From the NCBI GenBank assembly GCA_036426205.1, contig CM071570.1:2743997-2807996 (forward strand): 64,000 bases of DNA, written 5' to 3'. Under the pieces are notes generated by a model. That model had not been told where the DNA came from. It searched no databases and saw only the letters and a list, made by a program, of their open reading frames with translations. The translations under genes and the position numbers were made by a program. Shown here in pieces: positions 43,287-54,744 of the stretch (positions within the stretch are counted from its first letter, which is position 1; the number at the start of each line of letters is the position of its first letter). Source of the DNA: Ascaphus truei (taxonomy: Eukaryota > Chordata > Amphibia > Anura > Ascaphidae).

Positions 43287-45702
43287 GGAATGCTTGGCCC
43301 CACAAAACCAGACGCGCCGTGGCGGGGGGTAGGCAATTTTCCAATTGAGGTTATGTCCCGGCCTGCGTACCAGTCCCCAATAGAAGGCCAGTATACTGTG
43401 TGAAATAATAGCCCTGATTGAAGACCTGATACGTATGAAGGTTTAAACCCCTTTGCAAAGACAATGCCGTTGTGATCTCTTTCTTAAGGCTTACTGCATC
43501 AGAACTTAAAACAGTCTCTGGCCGCTTGTATTCGCTCTCCTGATTCCCCATATAACCTGGGATAACGTGGTAACCCTATGGAACTGGCCGACGCCCAAGA
43601 GGCACTCTATGCCCTGGCCCATCATGGACATTCATCTAGTACAACAGGCGCCCTCCTCATGTTGGCTCAGGTCTCAAGATATACTCCATTACTTTCCTTA
43701 CACTTGACATTTGCATAAAAGAACAGGACCCCCTCCTTGCCAGCTACGCTGCTGCTTGGCAGATCTCCTATGCTGCCAGTCCTGTTGCTAACCTGTGGGG
43801 GTAGCCTCCCTCTCCTAAGAATGGCCAAACCATCTCTCTGTCGCTGCCACGCTAAGGAAGAAGCTGCCACGCTCCCTAATCCTGAGTTAATCCTAAATTC
43901 TGTCCCCGAGGTTATTCCGGTCTATAACCCTGCTAGTCAGGCCTATGAGTCCCCCACTGTAAATCCCTGCATTCCCCAGGTCAGTGTGTTTCCTAGCACC
44001 AGAGAATGAATCCTGTTTGCCCTTTTTCTAACCCAAAAATTCTAAGCTCTGTTCCCGAGGTTTTTTCTGTTTTAACCCCGCTGTTGCTCTGTGAGTCCTA
44101 CTGCTAACCCTAGTATCCGCAGGTCTAATGTTAGGGTCCTAGGCAAGAGTGCAGAAACCCCTATGACCCCACTCGAGAGACTAGATTCTATTTCTCTGAT
44201 TCTCAGGTACAGAGTAATTTAACCCTTGAGGTTTTTCCTATGTTAACCCCTACAGGCAAGCTCTATGAAACCTCCATTGGTAATCCCTGTAGTCCGTCAG
44301 TCAGGGACACTCCTTAGCCTCAGAGGAATGAAACCCTTATGTCCCCTGACTCGGCTAAAATTCTCGGGGCTATGCCCCCTGAACATTCGGGCAATAATCT
44401 GGCTCAGTTTAAAAGTATTCTGGAGCCGTTTGTTTTCTCTAAACCTGTTCGCAGAATCCCTACTCCTAGGTATTTCGCTCACCCCGTCTGTACATCAGAG
44501 AGCCTGAGACCCCTGCTTCTGAGCATAGTCCCTTTTCGTGGGAATCTGTGGTGTTTCTGATGTCCCAGACACTCGTTCCCAAAACCACTTCAGAGACAGC
44601 ACAGTCGTGGTTGCCCCATTTGCACTGTCTGTGTTCTCCTCTTCTCAAATCCTCGGGTTTTAAAGCGAACAGTAATATTATGTCCCTCTTCCAGTGACCC
44701 CTTCTGAGTCAGCATATCTGCTGTTGTCCATAAGTACAATTACACTTAGGGCCCTCCTATTTGGAGGATCAGGTTTTCAAGTTTGAAACTTCCCTTATTC
44801 CTGATTTTGTAAACCTACAGTCCCTTCTCACTGTAGCTAAAAGTTCTCCAGCAGCCGCTGAGTTAAGCTCTGCCGCTGCCAAATCTTCTGTTGTAGAAGC
44901 AACCTTCTCTAGCTTACTTCTGTTTTTCCAATCTGTTATGCCTATCACCTTTACTAAAATTTCTGTTTTGCTAGGTATTTCTCCTATTAAGTCTGTGATA
45001 CCTGCAATTCCTTTAATTGGTTCCAAGACCCCTGTCACTGAGTTTCCCATGGAGTCTGATGCCCTCACTAGGGATTCTCAGGGATCCAATTCTGATTTCA
45101 TTACAGTAGCTAGTTCAGTTCCTGCTGGTTCTCAATCACCCACTTCAGTGACTAGCAAGATGTCCCTTGTTTCTATTGGAGAGTCTACCCCAGTTTCTTT
45201 CACGGATCATACCACAGCCTTCGGGATAATTAAAAATGACTTTAAGTCTGGGATGCCCACTCCTTTAATATTACTGTGTCTGCCATTTTTGTCCGACAAT
45301 CTGTGTCCTGTGTCCCGTACTCTTGGACTATTACTATGCACCGGACACCTGGCTACTGCCCTTCTGATGTTCCCATTTCAGAGCCCTCAGGTCCCATTGT
45401 CCATGTACCAAGAACTGCAGTGCCACCGCTGTCTTTTATGGCACTCGCCAATGTACACCTGGATTGTGGACCTAATTCTCGCCGGAGACACTTCAGGAAC
45501 AACTCGATGTCTCCCAGACCTATGAATGGTCCTGTCCACCCAGGCTTCTAACCAGTCTGGGGGTAAGTAAGGAATCCCAACAAACCATGGGCTTTCAACG
45601 CCACCTCTCGCCTAAGGAGGTTTAGAAACAACTCCATGTCCCCCAAATCTGTGATGGACCCATGTTCGTCCGGAGTTCTCACCTGAAGGGGGGTGGGGGT
45701 AC
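43287..45702 (+). mobile_element. Internal region of the inner LTR element, no pol
   Basis: 2.4 kb. A gag-like start may be ATGGAACTGGCCGACGCCCA (43578) but its frame breaks within about 75 codons. The longest frame (44761-45525, 254 codons, Ser/Pro/Thr-rich: SPAAAELSSAAAKSSVVEA) has no domain I recognise. No protease, reverse transcriptase or integrase motif was found. The last 200 bp contain two diverged ~120 bp repeats (AACAACTCNATGTCNCCCA), then the purine tract GAAGGGGGGTGGGGGTA before the 3' LTR. Non-autonomous LTR element. Confidence 0.65.
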
Positions 45703-46518
45703 TGTAAGGAATCCACTCCTGGCTTTGATTATAGCTTTTGCAGACTTCTGCAGTTGCAAAAGCTTCCTCTGGCAATCAAAGGCACATGTGCTGCTTCTCA
45801 TTGCAGCTTCTGCCCTGTGCTCCATCATTGGAGGAATGCTCACACACCCTCCTCCTGTGATTGGATCTCCGTCCTTTATACCTTGGCCGTTGGCACTGAA
45901 ACAGTGCCGAGCATAATTTCCTACCCTGGACACGTTACTGTCTCTTCCACAAGCCACCCTGGCTTGTATCCTGGCGTACTAACCTTTCTGGCTTTTGTCC
46001 CTAGTTCCTGAGGCCGCCTGCTAGTTCCATGCGGGGGCCCGTTCCTGACTTCTCTGCTGAAGCGTTGTTTCCTGAGGCCGCCTGCTAGTTTCATGCGGGG
46101 GCCCGTTCCTGACTTCTCTGCTGAAGCGTTGTTTCCTGAGGCCGCCTGCTAGTTCCATGCAGGGGCCCGTTCCTGACTTCTGTGCTGAAGCGTTGGTTTC
46201 CCGACGCTGCCCTGTGGTGTACTTCGGCCAGACTGCTGTCTCCCCCGGCTGAGACCGGCGTCATGGGCCGAGGCTGCTCCTCACGAAGAGGTCACTCCCG
46301 CGCTCACGCTCCTAAGCTGAAGCGGGGAACTCCTGACTACCTGTTGCCGAACTCCTGCTTGAATAACGACGATGCTGCCTTCTCCACTCCTGACCCTGCT
46401 ACGTACGACTACAAACGGCGCACTCCGGATTAGTCTGCGTGGACTAAGGTCGGTGATTATATAACCCCACCTCAGCCCCACGGTCCGGTCCCGGTTTGTG
46501 GCGAGCACAATCGTAACA
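45703..46518 (+). mobile_element. 3' LTR of the inner LTR element
   Basis: TGTAAGGAATCCACTCCTGG to ACAATCGTAACA, 816 bp, with three 63 bp sub-repeats. It is followed by GGGGG (46519-46523), identical to the 5 bases left of the 5' LTR, a clean 5 bp target-site duplication. A purine tract precedes it. Confidence 0.9.
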
Positions 46519-48821
46519 GGGGGTAACCAGTAATCAGTTACGAAACGCGTTGGAAGATATTGCTCCCCAATCTTATCCAGACCCTGGTGCTGTGTCAAGC
46601 CAAGCACTCGGTTTCCCTCCCTGTCCCCCTCACTATCACCCGCTGCTCTACTTGTCTGACGCTGCCCTGGACTTTCCTCCATACTTCGGAGGGGAGGGGA
46701 ATCCCATTACGTCATCGACAGGCGCACCACGGAGCAGAGCGACGCACTGGTAGTGCTCCAAGTTAGCGTGTGGGACTCACAGAGGTTTCTGTACTCCGCA
46801 ACGGGACTATTCACCGGATTTACCACCTGGCAACACTCGGACGAGCGAAGTGTGTCATAAGGCCCCACGGAGGTTTCTCTATTGGCCGAGTAGGATGTGT
46901 TCCTGCCTGAACTGCGTCCATTGAAGAGCTGTACAACGCTCCGGATGATTCACTGTGTGGTAACCCCACTAACCGATTGCTTGTTTTATTCTCAATTGAT
47001 GTACGCAGAACCTTTAACTTTTTAGTAAATTAATATATTTTTACCTTACTTCACTATGTGCGCCTTGTTTTTGTATTGTTTCCCAATAAATAAAGGTTAA
47101 GACCACTTGGTTACCCCTGATCCGTGTTTTGGGGGCATTGTGTATGCATTACTGTGACCGTGTGCAAAATATGAGACAATTGCCATTCATGTGTTTTACC
47201 TTTTCCAGAGGTGCTGGGACCGGGAGACTTTCAGGAGGTAAGTTGCAGAGTGGGTTTGCCGGAGAAAATCTTTACTGATTGTGGCTATGTATCGGGATTC
47301 TCCAGTTATGAGTTACCCCAGAAATGTATCTGGGAATCAAGGGAGATTCTCGGATACATAGAAGCTTCTGGGCTCTGGGCAAACCCCATCCTGAAAACAT
47401 TCTTGCGACTCACCACTAGGACATCCTGCTTCAGCATAATCCAGGAAAAGGTTAAATGAGACACTCCAGTCAGGTATAAGGCCGAGAGGTTTGTTTTATT
47501 AAAATGGGGACACAAGGGGTTAATGAATACCTCCAGCCAACATGGGGCATAAGGGGTTAAAATATATCTGCAGGTATAGCAGGGATTCTCCAGTATAGCA
47601 GAGGTACTCACATAAATGCCCAGGTACTCTGAACTCAGTATAGGGGTTCAGGGGGGAAATCATATCTTGTGTTAAATGTATGAATTATGGTAACTCCAGG
47701 TCAGGATAAAGCTGAGAGTTTATTGGGAGGTAAGGGAAATGTTTAATTCATGTTAGACTAAAACTGTGTAAGCTAAGCTTTTAAAGTATAGCAGGGATTG
47801 GTTTGTAAGTGTAGCAACAGTTAAGGTTTTCACTCTCTCTCTCCCCCACAACAGACTTAGTATATGTGAATACAGAATTGTAGAAAAGTATAGGTTATTA
47901 AAACCAGTGTATATTTAAGCAGCCGTGTTTTAACATATGGTTAACTTTTATGCATTAAATTAGACAGTATCTGTTGTCCTGCAAAGACTCAGAGGGGGGC
48001 TTATGGCTAATCGTTCAAAGGGACATTTGCCCTAGAGAGGTGAACCATTTGTTAGCCTTGCTAAGTGAAACACCCATATCCTCACTTCAAAGAGTCAGTT
48101 CAAACTCAAGGAACAAGAGGTGTGAATAATTTGTTAGCCCTTCCGTGCTAATTGTAGCCCCCGGTATCCTCAGATCAAAGAAGCCATGTGGCTGAGGCCA
48201 GACTCAGTGGCATTAAGCCGGTGGTGGGTTTTGAATAGTGAATGAGCAAAGATGGTGGTTTGCACACATGCTCTCTCACTATTCTGAAGCCAGCGATGCC
48301 AGGAGTATCAGCCTGGCAAAATGTGTGAGTGGCCAGGGATGGAATTCTCACGCCAGAGATTGACTGTACTTTATGGAAATGGGACATGTAAAGTTTTTAA
48401 CAGGTCATGCAGTCAGTCAGAAAGTTAGATTCATCTAAGGTCTATCATGTAAAGAGTTCCATCAGTCCATCTGGTGTGATTCAGCTGAGATTAAGTTCCA
48501 TCTTGTGAGATTCCAGGTGTGGTTCAAGGATTCCCAGCTCTAAGGAAGTTACCTAAATTTCTCAGAGGATAAGTGACCAGACTCCAAAGCAAATGGCTAC
48601 TTGAAAGAAAAGGGGCCTGGATTATTTTGGCTGTTTGATTGCAACTAGGAAGGAGTAGTTTATACCCCAGTTTCCAAAGTAAGTGTGTCTTTTTCCTGTA
48701 ATTTGTGTAACATAGTTGTGTACGTTCTTTATGTGAATAAATACAATTTATTTTATCTCTCTGCTTGCTCAATCAACGATCCTGGTAATTAAGGTGTTAC
48801 TAAGCTTGGTCTGCCATAACA
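46519..48821 (+). repeat. Right part of the outer insertion
   Basis: Begins TAACCAGTAATCAGTTACGA followed by AACGCGTTGGAAG, a terminal-type word also seen inverted at 28.07 and 32.55 kb. Later (47460-48790) it is LTR-like with TTTATTAAAATGGGG, GAATAAATACAATTT and a CATAACA end. No protein motif seen. Confidence 0.45.
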
Positions 48822-50384
48822 TACACACCCGCATCCCAACCATGTACTTTCTACCTAAAGTTCATAAAAATGTACTGTGCCCACCAGGACGACCCATAGT
48901 GTCGGGCATCAGGGGTTTGTGTGAGAACATCTGCACCTACATCGACGCTTATCTGCGACCTCATGTTGTAAGTTTACCTTCATTTGTTAGGGACACAACT
49001 GATGTGTTACTCAAAGTACAAGATATTGTTCTAACAAAGGAGACCCTCTTGGTGGCCTGTGATGTGGAGTCCCTATACTCCGACATAGCTCATAGGGACG
49101 GTATCGCAGCCACCCAATATTTCTTGAACATGCAGAATGCCGATACCAAAGGTACGTGTGACATGGTTATTTTTTCTTCCTCTCCTTTATCCTAACCCAC
49201 AATTCTTTTTTGTTTAATTCTAAATATTATTTACAAGTCAAGGGGACAGCGATGGGGGCAAAATGCGCCCCATCGTATGCCAACTTCTTCTTGGGTTGGT
49301 GGGAGAGGGAGAGAGTCTTTACTGACGAAATGACCTGTCACACTCAACATATACCCCTCTGGATCTGGTACATAGATAATGTCCTCTTCCTGTGCGAGGG
49401 GGACGTCGCCGGGTGTATCGGATTCATAGGGTATTAAATAACAACAATTTAAACATTCATTCATATTTCTGAGGTTCAGGTGTCCTTTCTGGACCTCCAC
49501 ATTAGTATTTCTAAAGATCTCCAAATTGAGACAGATGTGTACAGGAAGAGTACAGCCACTAATAACATTTTGATAGCTGCCACCCGGTGCCTCTGAAGAG
49601 GGGGATCCCGGTTGGGCAGTTATAACGTCTGAAGCGTAACTGCTCCAGTCCGGCGGTGTTTTCAAGCAGAGCTAGAGAACCGGAAGGATTATTCTTGGAG
49701 AGAAGTTATAGCCATAAATCTTTTAAGAAAGCTTAGTCATCAAGATCACAAGCAACTCCTTATCCCCAAAGTGAGACCTACGATTACTGGTGCACCTGTA
49801 CCAGTTCGGTTCATTTCTACATTCACCAAACATTGGGAAGATTTTAGAACTGTTATTCAGCGCCACTGGGCGATTTTACAGGAGGAACAGTGCTTGGTAC
49901 ATGCCATCGGACCGAGAATTCTGATGACCGCTCGCAGGGCTACAAACCTGAAAGCTCTATTAGTGCATAGTCACTTTGAGCTAAATTCCACAATTAAAAA
50001 TCCAACACGTGGAACATTCCCTTGTGGAAAGTGCAAATGCTGTGGATTTATTTCTAAGAAAATGTTTTTTTCTAACAGTAGTGGCACAAAAAACTTTTTA
50101 CAGTAAGGGATTTTTTGCAACTGTAACTCGACAAGGCCTGATCTATGCCCTATCCTGCCTGTGTCAACTTTTGTACGTCGAGATGACCTCACAGGAACTA
50201 AAGGTGCGTGTTTTAGAACACGCAGGGAATATTCGTAATGCCGTGAGGGATTTATCCAGGGCCAAAAAACTTACCAGCGTGGCACGACATTTCCATTCTT
50301 TACACGCAGGTTCCACAAGGGGTCTCCATGTCTGGGGGTTTGAAAAGGTGTCATTGGATAATAGGGGGGGGGGGGTGTAACAGG
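48822..50384 (+). pseudogene. Penelope-like element, reverse transcriptase to GIY-YIG
   Basis: Broken plus-strand frames run in canonical order. Reverse transcriptase: MYFLPKVHKNVLCPPGRPIV, ICTYIDAYLRPHVVSLPSFV, LLVACDVESLYSDIAHRDGI (first catalytic Asp), YYLQVKGTAMGAKCAPSYAN, then LWIWYIDNVLFL in the position of the YIDD box (here YIDN). Linker: residues near 49470-49640 resembling FLDLHIS and AATRCL, then FTKHWEDFRTVIQRHW, ARRATNLKALLVHSHF and CGKCKCCGFI. Endonuclease: LIYALSCLCQLLYVEMTSQE / LKVRVLEHAGNIRNA, in which the Gly-Lys-Thr of YxGKT is changed. Several frameshifts and an altered catalytic motif mean it is dead. With 41291-41815 it forms a nearly complete ORF. Confidence 0.88.
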
Positions 50385-52145
50385 GACTTATTCCTGTTAC
50401 AGAAATGTGCCTCTAATCCAGCAGTGTGCTGGTTAATTGCACACCAGCAATTACTAGTCAGATTCCACTTGGATGATTAAGACTCTGTTAGAAAAAGCCT
50501 GTTCCCAGAAACAGAAAGGAGATTCCTGAGTCTCACAATTGGGGAACTGACCAGAGGAACAGCTGTCTTGAGTTGCAGAAGGACTGGACAGTATGCTGAT
50601 AGCAAGACAAGGGGAGCAGATCTCTATTGTATTGTATGTCTTGTATGTCTTGTATGTCTTTATTTATATAGCGCCAAAAGTGTACTCAGCGCTTCACAAA
50701 GAATACAGTTCAGGGAATTATAATCATACAATAAGTGCAGCAAAATCAGACAATAGGAAAGGAAATCCCTGCCCCGAAGAGCTTACAATCTAAGAGGTTT
50801 AATGGGAAACTTACAGAGACAGCAGGTGAGGGAGTAAGTGCTGTAGATGGCAGTGCTTGGTCACAATAGGTGGGTAGGAGTGACTGAGTGTGGGACACTA
50901 GCCATGAGGGCAGGCTGTTGGGATGCTTGATTTGTTGGGTAAAATTTAAGGTTAGTCAGTGTTAAATGAAAAGGTTAACACCATTTACAGGGGAAGAGGT
51001 GGCAGGGAGACATGAGTGAGATCAGGTGTGTATGTCTGGCTTCAGGCTTAGGGAAGATCCCCAGCAGCAGGAAGGAGTAGATAGAGGGTGTGAATAGAGG
51101 ATTTGTGTGGGTGTTTTTTTATTGAGGGGTAAAGAAGTTGTTGGGAGAGAGGTGTATAAATAATGGTGCAGTGGGGAGTGGGGATGTTGTAGAGAACAGA
51201 AATGCTCACAAAGGAGTGAGGAAACGGTAAACAGAAAAATAAATAGGGAGGGCATAGTGAGATGCAGGAGGAGAGAGTTCACAGGTAATGGAGGATAAAA
51301 GTGTACAAATAATCACAGATGTTAAAAGTTAATGTCTCACAGTGGCAAAGTTGTAATGCAGAGTCCAGATCTTCCTCCGATGTTCACCTCCAAATTCAAC
51401 TCCAAAATTAACTCTTGTAGACACTTTTGATGTACACTTATGATGTGACGCTTTTGATGTTACACAGCCTTATGGCTAAACAGCCATGCTACAGTGGACA
51501 CAGTGCTATACCTGGACAGACATTGTCGTAGCACACAAAGGTGCTCACCCAGGAGAGCAGAGGACTTCCCCTACAGCTACAAGAAACAGATAAGACTTTC
51601 TTATGGGACTGTTATATATCTGTATATATATTTGGGGCTGAAAATAGCTTAGCTAACCACCCAGTTATAGAGAGGGCTGAACTTCATGTGTAAATAGTCT
51701 CCAAAGCGGAGACAGGTTTTTGTTTGGCTTATTTTCAGAAGTTGGGATGAGAGGTGGCCCTTGAAGTTTAAATGGGCCCCGGAGACTGCCTGTGAACATG
51801 TTTGTGCTTTTGCCTTAATAGTTTCTGCAAACAGTCTGAGCAACAAAGCAAAGAATCACATGCAGCAGTGACCAGATTTAAAGGGCTGCACATCCAAGCA
51901 GGAAAACTGCACTGCACTGAAGAAAGCCACAATGCCACAGTTGGACTGGGAGGACTGCGACAGACGGTGACCCACACAAGGGACTGATGCTGTGACCAGA
52001 GCCTACCCCACTACTGCTGAAAGAAAAGAAAAAAACCCTGGGAATTTAAAATGGCCACCCAGCTGAAGTCAAATACGGACTCTGCATGAAGGGGGAAGAA
52101 TATGTGTTCCTGATGTAAAGAGCCCAGCCACAAAGTGCAGTGTCC
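50385..52145. repeat. LTR-like sequence with an embedded LINE tail
   Basis: Starts TGTAACAGGGACTTATTCCT, similar to the LTR start at 38616 (TGTAACGGGGACTTATCCCT). It is interrupted at about 50620-51300 by a minus-strand LINE-tail-type repeat (TTTATTTATATAGCGCC, CCCGAAGAGCTTACAATCTA) preceded by TGTCTTGTA nonamer repeats. The part to 52145 has no protein motif. Confidence 0.5.
50625..50830 (-). repeat. L2-type LINE or SINE 3' tail
   Basis: The minus strand reads TTAGATTGTAAGCTCTTCGG followed by GGCAGGGATTTCC and GGCGCTATATAAATA-like sequence, a signature of L2/CR1-type 3' tails in vertebrates (same words at 53456-53490). It ends in tandem TACAAGACA units. Confidence 0.7.
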
Positions 52146-52276
52146 CTTCAGGCCTTATTCAGGTGATGAGGATGGCCCCTACATGGCTCCAGAAAAAGGG
52201 CAGCAGCCAGAGGACTATTTTTTTCAACAAACCAAGGAACTGCAGCAGCAAGCAATGCGCTGTGGACCCAAGGGAT

Positions 52277-52600
52277 GGCCAATCTAGTTCTTTGAGCATT
52301 TCGCAGTGATGTGTGTTGTAGTTGCATTGGAGAACAAAACGACAAATTGAATTGTAGAGGGTGTCAAGTTTGCTAAGGTGGGTTTGAGGAGCCGAGCCAT
52401 ATACTATGTCTCCACAGTCAATAATTGGCATTAGAATCTGCTGTGCGATACGCTTTCTGACCAGGAGACCTAGGGAGGATTTGTTCCTGTAAAGTACCCC
52501 TAGTTTGGCATAGGTCTTGGTTGTCAGGGTATCAATGTGCATCCCGAATGTTAAGTGTGAGTCAAACCATAAGCCCAAGTATTTAAAATTAGTAGAAAAA
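52277..52600 (-). pseudogene. LINE RT thumb-region fragment
   Basis: The minus-strand frame encodes LWFDSHLTFGMHIDTLTTKT, YAKLGVLYRNKSSLGLLVRK, RIAQQILMPIIDCGDIVYGS, APQTHLSKLDTLYNSICRFV and HCEMLKELDWPSL, the thumb region that follows the palm in jockey/CR1/L2-type LINEs. HCEMLKELDW is shared with 14641-15027, so this is the same family. 3' and 5' truncated. Confidence 0.8.
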
Positions 52601-53184
52601 AAGGCAAAGAAAAAAATGGGTGCGCCAAAAGATTATCTCCTATAATACTAAACTAGCTAATATAAAAATAATGAATATACCTACAAAGGATAAAATACAA
52701 TAGTAAATATATAATTAAATATAATGTGACATGAACCAATCCGGAGCCTATAGGGTCTGGCAACATAAAATGTAAAATCAAATAAAGTGTGTAAAAAAAA
52801 CAAAACCCAAAGGATTTGCAGCTTTCTAAACAAGGGATCCCAGTCCTTGGTAGGTATAATGAAAGAAAGAAAAAATGTGGAAGCGCAGTCAAAAGGGTGA
52901 TGGTAGAAAAACAACTTTATACTGAATATAAACAAAATATAATAACAATAAACAACAAATGTCAGAAAAATATCATAGTTAGATAAAAATCAATAGGATC
53001 TGAGTCACTAGTGAGCGGCGATCATAGCAAGCTGCTGCTGAGTGAAAGTCAGAGGGATAAACACGGGTAGTTAATCCTGGTTAGAGATCAGATCTCAGAT
53101 CCTACGATGGAGTGTTTGGGGCGAAAGCCAGATTGGAATTGGCTAGGGAAATTTGTCTTTGTATATGGTAGAAAGGTGTTAGGA
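52601..53184. other. AT-rich spacer, no gene seen
   Basis: A-rich on the plus strand (many AAAATATAATA words). No protein motif; probably transposon untranslated sequence. Confidence 0.4.
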
Positions 53185-53533
53185 GGAGCTTTACACTCTT
53201 CTGCCCCTCCTTACATCTCAGCCCTAATTTCTCGCTATACACCGTCCCGACTCTTGCGTTCTGCTCAAGGATGTCTTCTCTCAACCCCTTTTGTGTCTAA
53301 AGCCCTCTCCCGCCTTAAACCTTTCTCACTGACTGCCCCGCACCTCTGGAATGCCCTCCCCCTCAATACCCGACTAGCACCCTCCCTATCCACCTTTAAG
53401 ACTTACTAGAACACCTTCACATCGTCTTTGTACGTTCTTCCTACTTACCAATTAGATTGTAAGCTCTTCAGGGCAGGGACTCATTTTCCTAAATGTTACT
53501 TTTATGTCTGAAGAGCTTATTCCCATTTTGTGT
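53185..53533 (+). pseudogene. L2-type LINE C-terminus and start of 3' tail
   Basis: The plus-strand frame encodes PPYISALISRYTPSRLLRSA, KALSRLKPFSLTAPHLWNAL and PLNTRLAPSLSTFKTY, the 'LRS...F...AP.LWN.LP.....L..FK' C-terminus of L2-type reverse transcriptases. The 3' tail follows: TTAGATTGTAAGCTCTTCAG, GGCAGGGACTCATTTTCC. The tail is interrupted by the MITE at 53534 and resumes at 53859. Confidence 0.85.
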
Positions 53534-53858
53534 TAGGCTGCGGCCAGGCAGGGAGCGAGCGCTCTGGCGCTCATGCGCGATGACGTTGTTCGCTCCTACT
53601 TGGCCGTGCGATTTGTGGCCAGCTAGGTGCGCACGCAGTGGGTGTGTCGGGGGGCGCGGCCAAGATGTCACGGAGCTTGCTCGCCCTCATTGGGCAAACT
53701 GCTTGCGTGACGCGCGAGTGAGCGGCAGATTCAAATTTGCTTGCTGCGGTAAGCAGCTAAGCGCCGAGCATGCTGGCCACACACATTGCAGCAATGTGTT
53801 TCATCGCGGGCAACGTGAGCGAGCCCACCCGCTCAGCGCCACCCTGTCCGAGGCCTTA
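53534..53858. mobile_element. GC-rich hAT-like MITE (325 bp)
   Basis: TAGGCTGCGGCCAGG at the left and CCTGTCCGAGGCCTTA at the right are imperfect inverted ends. The body is GC- and CpG-rich (GATGACGTTG, GACGCGCGAGTGAGCGG) inside an AT-rich LINE tail. The flanks share TTTGT (53527-53531 and 53859-53863), a partial match to an 8 bp duplication expected for hAT. No transposase. Confidence 0.6.
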
Positions 53859-53955
53859 TTTGTAATAGTTATTTATATGATGTCACGTGTATTACTGCTG
53901 TGAAGCGCTATGTACATTAAGGGTGCTACATAAATACAAATATACATACATGCAA
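53859..53955 (+). repeat. Continuation of the L2-type 3' tail
   Basis: AATAGTTATTTATATGATGT, CACGTGTATTACTGCTGTGA, AGCGCTATGTACATT and GCTACATAAATACAAATATA are the terminal part of the L2-type tail, ending in ATACATACATGCA. Confidence 0.75.
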
Positions 53956-54200
53956 ACAGACCAAGAGGCGGGGCTCCCCAACCCTCTCTATCTGAGACCA
54001 GAAGCATTGAACTCCCAAGCACCTGAGTGCAGGTAAGTACCTGCATGCTCATCTCATTCTATAGATTAGAGACCTCAGAGCCCAGTTATTATTATGGGAG
54101 ACGCAGCAGGCTCAGCCTGAGAGGGGCCAGGTGGCCTCTGAATTGAGGAGACATGAAACATTACACAGAAAGGGAAGTTCTGAGTAGGGCAGTGGGCTGT
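53956..54200. other. Intergenic, no gene seen
   Basis: Moderate-complexity sequence with no recognised feature. Confidence 0.35.
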
Positions 54201-54742
54201 TAATATTCAAGAAGCTACACACAAAAATGGGGGAGCCCCCGCACAGCTAAAGAGTGTAGGAGTGAGGTGCTCTCTATTTAGGATACAATGGCATAAACTA
54301 GAAGAAAAAAGAAACCTAGTGAGTGAGCACTCAGTCACAGAATGGGTAATGTGATAGTATTAAAAAACATTTTATTGTCATCAACGAATATAAAATAAAG
54401 GGATTTAAAATAAACAGCATACAACGTAACTGTAATCAAAATAACATTGCTATAAAAGCTATGTTGATAATGCATATGGAAGATATGACAATTGGTCAAA
54501 ATCTTATGCTGTAAAAAATCTTATGCTGTACATAACAGCCTAATAGGAATAGGGGTTAATATTATTCACTGCTGTATAATAACTGCCTTGGTGGCCAGTG
54601 ATATATGTGGGTGAAATGGAGCCAACTAGCTAAGAGCTAAATATACCAAAATGGCATATTTATTTTAATACAATCACATTACCCATTCTGTGACTGAGTG
54701 CTCACTCACTGGGTTTCCTTTTTCTTCTAATATTCAAGAAGC
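54201..54742. mobile_element. ~510 bp insertion with 15 bp flanking repeats and internal inverted repeat
   Basis: TAATATTCAAGAAGC occurs at 54201-54215 and again at 54728-54742, a perfect 15 bp direct repeat. Between them, AGAAGAAAAAAGAAACCTAG plus TGAGTGAGCACTCAGTCACA (about 54299-54364) is the near-perfect reverse complement of about 54664-54730, around ~300 bp of AT-rich sequence. A 15 bp target duplication suggests target-primed (LINE or Penelope-type) insertion; the terminal inverted repeat is more like Penelope-like elements or a foldback MITE. No protein. Confidence 0.65.
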
Positions 54743-54744
54743 AA

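Larger units (their letters stand above)
41816..48821 (+). mobile_element. ~7 kb composite insertion in the Penelope-like ORF
   Basis: Starts TGTGATGGTGA and ends CTGCCATAACA. It is flanked by CACAC (41811-41815) and TACAC (48822-48826), a 5 bp near-duplication as expected for an LTR-element insertion. The right part has a polyadenylation-type GAATAAATACAATTT near 48738 and looks like LTR sequence. The left part is itself split by the element at 41832-46518. Whether the outer element is a solo LTR or longer cannot be decided without its consensus. Confidence 0.55.
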
